From positions 1-52,029 of the IMG/VR virus record IMGVR_UViG_3300030116_007634: a DNA stretch of 52,029 nt; one strand, 5' to 3'. Under the pieces are notes generated by a model. That model ran no database searches, was not told the origin of the DNA, and saw only the letters and a list, made by a program, of their open reading frames with translations. Positions 45,906-52,029 of this stretch are shown one piece after another. Position numbers and translations under genes: made by a program. This DNA is from a virus. Numbering within the stretch: position 1 is the first letter of the stretch; every line of letters starts with the position of its first letter.

Positions 45906-47078
45906 ATGAGATCTTTCAAGTGGCCTTTACAGCGCAATACGATTGGGCTGCAAGAGCGTCTATCACAGATTAAATTTTGGGCAACTGCTGATCGTTTTAC
46001 GAACGGACCTGAGGTACGTGCGTTTGAAAAAGAGTGGTCAGATTGGCAAGGATGTGAATACTCTCTTTATGTAGGCAACGGATCTGTTGCAAACTTTCTG
46101 CTGTTAGATGCGGTCAAAGAAAAATTTTTCCCCAAACACGAGAAGCTAACGATCTTTGCGCCTGCAATTAACTGGGCGACTAATATCTCGACGTTTTTTC
46201 AGCAACGTCATAACGTTTATTTCTATGACATTGACTACACCAGCTACAGCCCGACCATTGAGTCAGTCACTGAATTAGCAGAGAAGGGTATTAAGCCTGA
46301 CATTATTTACCTGACGCATGTCTTGGGCATCTCAAATGATATGCAACGTGTAAAAGATCTATGGCCTGGGGTCATGATCATCGAAGACTGCTGTGAGTCC
46401 CATGGCGCCATAGACCCTAGAAGTGGCGCGAAAGTTGGAACGACGGGCATTGGTTCTACCTTTTCGTTCTACTTCGGCCATCACATGAACACGGTTGAAG
46501 GCGGAATGATCAGTGTCAATGACCGTGATTTGTATAACTTGATGCGTGCCAAGAGGTCCCACGGTCTATCCCGTGAGATGTTGCCGCATCAACGCAACCT
46601 CGTTGAGCATGAGTACAGCGATATCGACCCATTATTCTTGTTCCCCACTAAGGGTTACAACTTCAGAAACACCGAAAGCGGTGCAGTCCTTGGTCGGATT
46701 CAGCTCAAAAAGCTCGATGCATGGAACAAGAAAAGATCTGAAAATTACTATGCCTTCTGTATGCAGATGGCACCACAGCATTGGATTGAGCATGTAGCAA
46801 CTCCTGAGGGTAACTCTGCGATGACTTTACCGTTCCATTGTTGTACAGAACGACAGGCATCTCATTTGAAAAAAGAATTGAAGAGGCGCGGTATTGAAAC
46901 CCGGCCCTTCTTGGTCGGCAACCTTTTGCTGCAACCGTTCATGAGTGGCTATACATCTCCGATTAAGTTGCCAAATACAGAAAGAATGCATACACATTCG
47001 TTCTACATTGGTAATAATCAGTTTGTTACACCCGCCGATATTCGGGCATTGGCGCAGGAGTTGAAATGCGTATTCTGA
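45906..47078 (+). CDS. DegT-family sugar 3-dehydratase, ColD-like (His replaces PLP Lys)
   Basis: This 390-residue protein of the DegT/DnrJ/EryC1 fold has the PLP region STFSFYFGHHMNTVEGGMIS. Aminotransferases of this fold have Lys at the position of the second His (xxxKxxTTGEGG). His at this position is the mark of ColD and E1-type 3-dehydratases, which remove the 3-OH of nucleotide sugars. With GDP-mannose 4,6-dehydratase next door, the product would be GDP-4-keto-3,6-dideoxy-mannose, the precursor of colitose. The Asp that holds the PLP pyridine is in MIIEDCCESHG. It overlaps the next gene by 13 nt. Confidence 0.85.
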   Translation: MRSFKWPLQRNTIGLQERLSQIKFWATADRFTNGPEVRAFEKEWSDWQGCEYSLYVGNGSVANFLLLDAVKEKFFPKHEKLTIFAPAINWATNISTFFQQRHNVYFYDIDYTSYSPTIESVTELAEKGIKPDIIYLTHVLGISNDMQRVKDLWPGVMIIEDCCESHGAIDPRSGAKVGTTGIGSTFSFYFGHHMNTVEGGMISVNDRDLYNLMRAKRSHGLSREMLPHQRNLVEHEYSDIDPLFLFPTKGYNFRNTESGAVLGRIQLKKLDAWNKKRSENYYAFCMQMAPQHWIEHVATPEGNSAMTLPFHCCTERQASHLKKELKRRGIETRPFLVGNLLLQPFMSGYTSPIKLPNTERMHTHSFYIGNNQFVTPADIRALAQELKCVF

Positions 47079-47791
47079 TTTGCAGCATCATCCGTAACCG
47101 TCGTCCTTATCTTTTTAATTGGAAGGACTTGATCCTCTGCTTGGCAGATGAGAACCCTGATGTTCTGTTTGATCTGTCCGTTTACGAGAATGATTCAACC
47201 GATGGGACTGCTGAGTACCTGCACAGCATTCTTCCTGAACTGCAGAAGGAACTTTTTCAAGTAAGCATCACCTGTGAGAAGAACGATAAGCCGTACTTCC
47301 CCTCGGTGAAAGATGAAGATCGTGTAACACTCCTGGCTGAAGCACGTAATCGGACCCTGGATCAGATGGATCTGGATGTGTACGACAAGATTGTTTTCAT
47401 TGAACCGGACGTTGATTATGACCCGGATCTAATCAGCGAACTGTTCTATATGGCTTCGGACATCTGCTCGCCTTACAGCCTTCAGCCTGAGAATTATCCA
47501 AGTTTCCCGTGGATTTATGACTGCTGGGCAACTAGGGTCAAGATGACGGATGACGAATTTACTGGCCCCAATTTATATGAGATGCCTCCTTGCTTAGAGG
47601 TTGATTCAACCTTTAATTGTTTCTGTGTGTATAAGGCTAAACCGTTCCAAGAAGGTGCCCGATTTTCAGGAATTAATCCTGCAACCGGCACTTGGGACTG
47701 CGACACCACCAATATCTGTGCTGAGTTTGCGCAACGGGGATACGATCAAATCCATTTATACCGTATAGCTCTAACTCATAATGCCAACTGA
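47066..47791 (+). CDS. glycosyltransferase, GT-A fold
   Basis: This 241-residue protein begins MRILICSIIRNRRPYLFNWK and has VYENDSTDGTAEYL and VFIEPDVDYDPDLI as acidic metal/nucleotide motifs. The two GT-A genes (43962 and here) share the same layout and flank the sugar-synthesis pair. It may transfer the dideoxy sugar made by its neighbours. It overlaps the ColD-like gene by 13 nt and the next one by 11 nt. Confidence 0.82.
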   Translation: MRILICSIIRNRRPYLFNWKDLILCLADENPDVLFDLSVYENDSTDGTAEYLHSILPELQKELFQVSITCEKNDKPYFPSVKDEDRVTLLAEARNRTLDQMDLDVYDKIVFIEPDVDYDPDLISELFYMASDICSPYSLQPENYPSFPWIYDCWATRVKMTDDEFTGPNLYEMPPCLEVDSTFNCFCVYKAKPFQEGARFSGINPATGTWDCDTTNICAEFAQRGYDQIHLYRIALTHNAN

Positions 47792-47930
47792 AGAAGAACG
47801 CTGGGCAGAATTCAATCGCAAGCTGGCTCAGCTGATACCAAATCCCCCTGCAAACTGGCGGGAGAAAGCTAAACCCTGCAAGTATCAGGCCATTCTTGAT
47901 GAAAGAAAGGCGAAGAAAACGTTAGAATGA
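47781..47930 (+). CDS. 49-aa hypothetical protein
   Basis: The frame starts MPTEEERWAEFNRKLAQLIP, overlapping the glycosyltransferase by 11 nt. It is basic with a Pro-rich middle (PNPPANWREKAKP). Composition is protein-like; function unknown. Confidence 0.55.
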   Translation: MPTEEERWAEFNRKLAQLIPNPPANWREKAKPCKYQAILDERKAKKTLE

Positions 47931-47976
47931 ACACGCTCAAATGCAAACGTTTCCGAAAGCGGTTTAAGGAACTATG

Positions 47977-48004
47977 ATCCCGGCATGAGCACCCGGGATT
48001 TTTT
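47977..48004 (+). terminator. terminator hairpin abutting the GTG start at 48005
   Basis: A perfect 7-bp stem ATCCCGG / CCGGGAT with a 9-nt loop is followed by the rest of a T6 tract and, with no gap, the GTG start at 48005. A 7-codon frame (ATG 47986) reads through the hairpin and its TGA overlaps that GTG. It is the third plus-strand hairpin-U-tract-start case. Confidence 0.78.
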
Positions 48005-48784
48005 GTGAGCACTCTTGTTGCCAACCTGCCGCCTGTCAAAGTTTGGGTCCGACGTGAGTATCTACGTGATCTTCGTGACGGCCATGGAGAATATACACCT
48101 GGCTATTGGGTAACTTGCAAGTCATTATCTGGACGTGCTCTTTATTTTGAGACTTATTTAACTGAGTATGGTGCGTTATATGACAAGCTTCCTATCAGTG
48201 CTTTTCTTGCTTGGGATTCTGATCATCCCGACGAGCCCGTGGCACCTACTCCTGATCTGCCGCTGACCGATCTTCAGTTCTGGAATGGATTTGACACCGG
48301 TCTTGTGGTGGTCGAAAAGAATCTGATCTTCAACATGGAGTTTGAAGTGATGACGCGGGATGCAGGTATTCAACGCGGGTCTTATCTGTTTACGATCGAC
48401 AACTATCATCCGCACCGCAATGAACCTGATTTTTACTTTGCGGAGATGCCCGACGAGCACAAGTCCCACAACATTGTGGAGTTAGAGAACGGACAGATTG
48501 GTGCCTATCCAAACAATCGGTGTCGTATGGTTGACCCTTCACTCACCAACCATGACCTGAAGACGCCTGATTTTAAAGTTTCGACGCGCTATTTTAATGT
48601 AGAGCATGCACCCAAATGGGGCAGGCTTGGTGAAACAGATGATTATTTCTGGAAGACACCAAATGAAATTGCAAAACCAAAAGAGGAGCTTGTTACTGAC
48701 ACTGCCTGCAAGATTAAGCTGGGCTTTGACGCTATTGGTGCTGAGTTTTACAAGTCAGCCCGGGATGAGCAAACCAACGCATAG
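48005..48784 (+). CDS. hypothetical protein starting right after a terminator U-tract (GTG)
   Basis: This 259-residue protein is rich in Asp, Tyr and Pro. The N-terminal VKVWVRREYLRDLRDGHGEY and the central GNxRxCRMVD-like NNRCRMVDPSLT are well-formed beta segments. It is not recognised. It overlaps the next small gene by 20 nt. A virion or surface-related role is possible because of its neighbours, but this is speculative. Confidence 0.68.
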   Translation: MSTLVANLPPVKVWVRREYLRDLRDGHGEYTPGYWVTCKSLSGRALYFETYLTEYGALYDKLPISAFLAWDSDHPDEPVAPTPDLPLTDLQFWNGFDTGLVVVEKNLIFNMEFEVMTRDAGIQRGSYLFTIDNYHPHRNEPDFYFAEMPDEHKSHNIVELENGQIGAYPNNRCRMVDPSLTNHDLKTPDFKVSTRYFNVEHAPKWGRLGETDDYFWKTPNEIAKPKEELVTDTACKIKLGFDAIGAEFYKSARDEQTNA

Positions 48785-48920
48785 TTTGCGTTGTGTTTAT
48801 GCTCAAGAGGTTATTGAGGTTCTAAAAGAGGACCGTAGTTTATCTGAAACGAGAAAGGCAGATATCATTAAAAGGGTGTTTGCCAACTCTTCTCCCCATT
48901 GCAAATTCAAAAATGGATGA
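48765..48920 (+). CDS. 51-aa hypothetical protein
   Basis: The frame starts at ATG 48765 (MSKPTHSLRCVYAQEVIEVL); the upstream extension is the shadow of the previous gene. It is a basic helical protein. It overlaps the next gene by 8 nt. Function unknown. Confidence 0.55.
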   Translation: MSKPTHSLRCVYAQEVIEVLKEDRSLSETRKADIIKRVFANSSPHCKFKNG

Positions 48921-49083
48921 TCACACTTTTGAAAACTGGATCAGAGTCAAAGATGCTTTAGAAGAAGCAGGAAAAACTGACTGTTTGTTCTATCGAAGAG
49001 CCACAACAATTGTAAATGGAGGTAAACTAACCAAAGATCCTTTCGAGTTACCTACTCTTGAGTTGCCGGAGGAGAAAGAATAG
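48913..49083 (+). CDS. 56-aa hypothetical protein
   Basis: The frame starts at ATG 48913 (MDDHTFENWIRVKDALEEAG) and ends in an acidic LPEEKE. It overlaps both neighbours, so it is part of the same transcript. Function unknown. Confidence 0.58.
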   Translation: MDDHTFENWIRVKDALEEAGKTDCLFYRRATTIVNGGKLTKDPFELPTLELPEEKE

Positions 49084-49342
49084 CCAAGTACGGTTAGCTT
49101 TTTATAAACGGAAGCAGGAATGTTGCCGTTGTGGATGTAGCGATCACCGTGTCCTTGAGTTTCATCATGTCGATGAAAAGAGTTACAACATTGCCGACAT
49201 GGCATCTCGAGGATACGCCTGGTCCAGGATTGAAAACGAATTAAAAAAATGCGAGACAGTCTGTGCAAACTGTCATCGCATTCTTCATCATGAACAGAAG
49301 TTACTCAGCGAAGACTTGCCTTCACCATCCATGCAGCCTTGA
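49058..49342 (+). CDS. HNH endonuclease, small (TTG start?)
   Basis: A 94-residue protein with KQECCRCGCSDHRVLEFHHV followed by CETVCANCHRILHH. This is the HNH core with its zinc Cys pairs and the ExxHHxD pattern. The start is uncertain: a TTG at 49058 is the only plausible in-frame one and overlaps the gene before by 26 nt. It converges with the Dps-like gene (38-nt overlap). It is probably a free-standing homing nuclease. Confidence 0.68.
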   Translation: MSCRRRKNSQVRLAFYKRKQECCRCGCSDHRVLEFHHVDEKSYNIADMASRGYAWSRIENELKKCETVCANCHRILHHEQKLLSEDLPSPSMQP

Positions 49343-49790
49343 AGGCATCGCCTGTTAGATCAGCCAAGAAGTTAGCGATGTCGATGGCACCGATCTTGGT
49401 GGCAACAGGCTCCAACTTTTTACACTTCATGCCAAGCGTTTCAAGGTTTTTGGAGTACACGTAGAGCTGCGTACCACCTTGATAGCTATCAACATGATCA
49501 AACTTGGAGGCAGCACTCCGTAATCCTTTGCCGCACATGGGCATCAGGTAATCCATGCTACGGATGTACTCAGACATCTTGTCAAACTGTTTGAGATGCG
49601 CTTTGTACTGATCCTTAAGGAAAGCATGTACTGCCAAGAAGTTTGTCCCCTCATAGTTGAGGTGGATCAAATGTGACTGCGTCTCCAGTTCTTTCAAGTA
49701 TGCAGAGATTTCAATGCATTGTTTGATGAACTTACCGATTGCAGATTTTGAATCCTGCGGTTCGGGATCTTGTCGTGTTGGGGTTTCCAT
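49305..49790 (-). CDS. Dps/ferritin-like protein
   Basis: This 161-residue four-helix-bundle protein contains QSHLIHLNYEGTNFLAVHAF then HLKQFDKMSEYIRSM. The Dps pattern HxxN.xGxxFxxxH...D...E is met: two His, Asp and Glu correspond to the ferroxidase ligands of Dps. Length matches Dps (150-180 aa). It would bind iron and could protect phage DNA from oxidants during infection, as known for Dps in bacteria. Weak family similarity outside the motif. Confidence 0.72.
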   Translation of the reverse strand: METPTRQDPEPQDSKSAIGKFIKQCIEISAYLKELETQSHLIHLNYEGTNFLAVHAFLKDQYKAHLKQFDKMSEYIRSMDYLMPMCGKGLRSAASKFDHVDSYQGGTQLYVYSKNLETLGMKCKKLEPVATKIGAIDIANFLADLTGDAFKAAWMVKASLR

Positions 49791-50023
49791 CAGGCTTGCG
49801 GTAGGTTTCCTGCTTCGTACTGAGCAATTGCGTCCATCATTTCAAAGAAGCGATCACGCATTGCATAACCAGCTTCTTTGATACAGAACTCTTGCCAAAG
49901 CCCGGTGTACACGCCGTGCATTGGATGATCTTTATTATCTCTTCCGTAGACTTTGTAGCAATGGTCCATGAAGATTGCACGCTTTTGCTGCTCTTCAACG
50001 TCCCACCCTTCAAGATTGTTCAT
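49790..50023 (-). CDS. small hypothetical protein
   Basis: A 77-residue protein from ATG 50023 (MNNLEGWDVEEQQKRAIFMD); the longer frame overlaps the next gene. Helical, with HPMHGVYTGLWQEFCIKEAG in the middle. Its stop overlaps the ATG of the Dps-like gene by one base, so they are translated together. Function unknown. Confidence 0.65.
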   Translation of the reverse strand: MNNLEGWDVEEQQKRAIFMDHCYKVYGRDNKDHPMHGVYTGLWQEFCIKEAGYAMRDRFFEMMDAIAQYEAGNLPQA

Positions 50024-50213
50024 ACGCTTTGATGCCTGTGATACTGGTGAACACAGCACCTATTTTAGGGCTGATTTCAAAGGTTAGATCACAAAGCTCT
50101 GCTTCTATAGATTCTGCAACCTCCTGTGGTGTTTTACCTGAGAACGAATCGTAATCAAGATCAACGTCCACGGAAAGAGAGACGGTAAGCGATTGCGTTT
50201 GAACGGGGTCCAT
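50010..50213 (-). CDS. small acidic hypothetical protein
   Basis: This 67-residue acidic protein (MDPVQTQSLTVSLSVDVDLD...) has alternating strands and a helix. It overlaps the next minus-strand gene by 14 nt. Function unknown. Confidence 0.63.
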   Translation of the reverse strand: MDPVQTQSLTVSLSVDVDLDYDSFSGKTPQEVAESIEAELCDLTFEISPKIGAVFTSITGIKAYEQS

Positions 50214-50253
50214 TAAAGGATTGTAGGGATGAAATAATGTTAACAGTATTTAA

Positions 50254-52029
50254 TTATTCAGCTTCTAGGGCTGCAACTTTGGTTTCTAACGTCTCAATTT
50301 TGGCGATTGCTTCTTGCAGCGCAGCCGTCAGTAACGGCACAAGTTTGGATTGGTCGATGCCTTGGTAAACAGGATTGCCATCAGCATCGACTTCGTTGTG
50401 GTCGCCAACAACAGCTTCAGGTACAACGCTTTGTACTTCGTGGGCAATAAAACCGTCAAGCGTGGTTTGAGTTCCATCGCCTATAAAGTTGAATCTTTTA
50501 GGAGCTAAATTATTAAACCTTGCAATTGCACCAGTAATGTCGACAATGTTTTCTTTCAGGCGATAATCGGAAGTGCTAACGTAGTTTGTTGTATTGGTCG
50601 TCGCATTAACTGCAATTCCTCCACAAGATGTACCATTTGCATCAAAAAATTGCGCAAAGTTGACAATGGCACTTGTTGCACCTGTTTGAACGCCGACGAT
50701 AGTATTTGTGCCGTCACCTTCGAGAGCTAATTTATTAGTACCTACTACGCTAGTGGTTCGGCCAATGCAAACCGCACCCGAACTATCGATGCGTAGGCGG
50801 TCTGCAGAGCCTGTGTTGTCAAAAATCTGAAAATCACTGCCGTTCACTTGAATGTCATAACGACGGCTTGTATTAAGCATTACAAGCCCAGCAATGTTGG
50901 ACGTTGTGTTTTCTATTTTTATTCTTTCGTTAGAACCACTACCTTCAACATGTAAACGCTCGTCGATTGACGACGTTCCAATACCGACATTTCCATCGTT
51001 CGTGACCCGGAGTTTTTCGCTACCAGCGGTAATAACGCTAAATGTATTGACCTGAGGGTTGCCAACGCCTGTCGAATTGTTGAACCAAAATCCGTAAAGT
51101 GGAACAGTGCTGGTATAACCATTGTTTACGCGAATTTCAGCACCGCCAGCAGTTGAACTTGTGTAATTAAAAGTCGCCATTGAACCATTACTGGCCTGCT
51201 CTACGTGCAACTTTGTTGAAGGAGACGTTATTCCAATCCCGACGTTGCCAGAGCTGTCGATTCTCATCCGCTCGGTATTATCAACAGCAAAACTAATATT
51301 GCTGTTTGCTTTTGCATTGCCTTTGTCGGCATTAAATTTTAAATTTGCTGCGTTTCCATCAATTTCAGAATGACCGTCAACAGTATCGGTAAGTCTGATG
51401 TTGGGAGCAGTAGACGCTAGATCTAAAAGTTGAGCAGCCGACGCCGTTCCAATCCCGACGTTGCCAGAGGTGTCGATACGCATCCGCTCGGCACCATTGG
51501 CATAAAAAGCCATTGGCGTAGATGCACCAGCAGCTGAAATTTGGAATAAACTATTTGCGGCTCCTAACTGGCCTGTGAGTGTGCCGTTGTATTGAAGATT
51601 GAAGTTGGCTGTATTTGCTGTGCCTCGGTCAATTGCAAGAACAGGGTTTACGTCACGTTTTACATCCAGTCCTGCGCCTACAGAAGTTTCACCAATACCA
51701 ACATTTCCAGAGCTGTTGATTCGCATCCGCTCGGTTGCTCCACCGGCACCAAACTTTAACTGTCCGTCAACAGTGGATTGAATAAACGCTTTTTCTTGAT
51801 CGCTACTATTTCTCCAGACAGGACCGCCAATATTATCAGCAGCTGTTGTTCTATTAGATTTAAATCCAATCCCTGCGTAACCTGAAGAAAAAACATCTAG
51901 TGTTTGAGCAGGACTCGTAATGCCGATGCCAACGCGGCCCGAACTATCGATGCGTAGGCGCTCCACAGCATTTGTGTGCAAACGCATTGAATTGCCTGAA
52001 TGGTCATAAACAATTTGACCACGCTTTAA
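50254..52029 (-). CDS. tail fibre with C-terminal S74 chaperone domain, 5' end off window
   Basis: At least 592 codons; the frame is open to the window edge. The shaft is a long series of AERMRIDTSGNVGIGTASAA-type repeats. The final ~100 residues (SDYRLKENIVDITGAIARFN ... DGFIAHEVQSVVPEAVVGDH) are the S74-type intramolecular chaperone. The catalytic Ser-Asp and Lys are in SDYRLKENI, so the domain can cut itself from the trimer after assembly. It shares a ~200-nt segment with the plus-strand fibre at 28716 in inverted orientation. Confidence 0.9.
   Translation of the reverse strand, partial: LKRGQIVYDHSGNSMRLHTNAVERLRIDSSGRVGIGITSPAQTLDVFSSGYAGIGFKSNRTTAADNIGGPVWRNSSDQEKAFIQSTVDGQLKFGAGGATERMRINSSGNVGIGETSVGAGLDVKRDVNPVLAIDRGTANTANFNLQYNGTLTGQLGAANSLFQISAAGASTPMAFYANGAERMRIDTSGNVGIGTASAAQLLDLASTAPNIRLTDTVDGHSEIDGNAANLKFNADKGNAKANSNISFAVDNTERMRIDSSGNVGIGITSPSTKLHVEQASNGSMATFNYTSSTAGGAEIRVNNGYTSTVPLYGFWFNNSTGVGNPQVNTFSVITAGSEKLRVTNDGNVGIGTSSIDERLHVEGSGSNERIKIENTTSNIAGLVMLNTSRRYDIQVNGSDFQIFDNTGSADRLRIDSSGAVCIGRTTSVVGTNKLALEGDGTNTIVGVQTGATSAIVNFAQFFDANGTSCGGIAVNATTNTTNYVSTSDYRLKENIVDITGAIARFNNLAPKRFNFIGDGTQTTLDGFIAHEVQSVVPEAVVGDHNEVDADGNPVYQGIDQSKLVPLLTAALQEAIAKIETLETKVAALEAE
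50778..50979 (-). repeat. inverted repeat shared with the fibre gene at 29772
   Basis: This is the reverse-complement partner of 29772-29973, with about ten differences by hand alignment. The two copies lie 21 kb apart in opposite orientation within fibre genes of opposite direction. Confidence 0.85.

Noticed and set aside
1-52029. CRISPR arrays, integrase, transposons, photosystem genes
   Set aside because: No regular repeat-spacer array, tyrosine or serine recombinase, transposase, or psb-type gene was seen in any frame.

Overview
The window looks like a 52-kb internal piece of a large double-stranded DNA tailed-phage genome. It carries a T7-type family A DNA polymerase, a prim-pol/D5 primase-helicase, single-stranded-DNA-binding proteins, a RecB-like exonuclease, several HNH endonucleases, a phage-type tRNA-Leu, three beta-rich tail-fibre-like genes and very many small ORFs. 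A picocyanobacterial (marine or freshwater Synechococcus/Prochlorococcus-like) host is the best guess. The reasons are the DUF4278-like small protein, the AdoMet decarboxylase (speD), and the fibre architecture with repeated ERLRIDSSG-type motifs. This is inference and not proven; no photosystem gene is present. I see no terminase, portal, major capsid or integrase gene, so those must lie outside the window.

Layout. (1) 1-7239, minus strand: a tightly packed run of about ten genes of unknown family, many Gly/Ala-rich with hydrophobic segments followed by Gln/charged helices, most likely virion or ejection-type proteins. (2) 7338-26208, mainly plus strand: an early/middle region of many tiny ORFs, a PcfJ-like protein, tRNA-Leu, a mannose-isomerase-type cupin, a MerR/AlpA-like DNA-binding protein, a Gp88-like protein, DNA polymerase, a two-OB-fold SSB-like protein, a SWIM-like zinc protein and a Gp157-like protein. 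Three small genes (17319-17933) run against the flow. (3) 26262-35012: a small outer-membrane beta-barrel-like protein, two fibre genes, further virion-like genes, a holin-like protein, and a leftward run of three exported or Thr/Ser-rich proteins. (4) 35071-43631, minus strand: a beta-rich virion-like gene, two HNH genes, a GT-B glycosyltransferase, speD, the primase-helicase, a SAM methyltransferase and the exonuclease. (5) 43681-49083: a sugar module holding two GT-A glycosyltransferases, GDP-mannose 4,6-dehydratase and a ColD-like aminotransferase-fold 3-dehydratase. (6) 49058-52029: an HNH gene, a Dps/ferritin-like protein, small genes and the 3' end of a fibre with an S74 intramolecular chaperone domain.

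The most unusual content is in the short non-coding gaps. Four separate repeated, structured element families sit between the small early genes. Family P has five ~27-nt H-type pseudoknots with compensating changes in both stems, each upstream of a start codon. Family A has three copies of a multi-hairpin element with compensating changes. Family B has three copies of a stem enclosing a conserved internal loop (GGCAT...GTAAGTCC). Family C has two nearly identical 52-nt copies that begin exactly at stop codons and carry UNCG tetraloop hairpins. In addition, at least four genes begin 0-1 nt after the U-tract of a terminator-type hairpin. Together they suggest a dense layer of cis-acting RNA control, modular gene-cassette boundaries, or both, in this phage.

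Working together, the sugar genes could make a GDP-linked 3,6-dideoxyhexose from the GDP-mannose pool and attach it to a host surface glycan or a virion protein. The polymerase, primase-helicase, SSB and exonuclease form a self-contained replication/recombination set. AdoMet decarboxylase and the Dps-like protein are auxiliary genes that could support host metabolism and DNA protection during infection.
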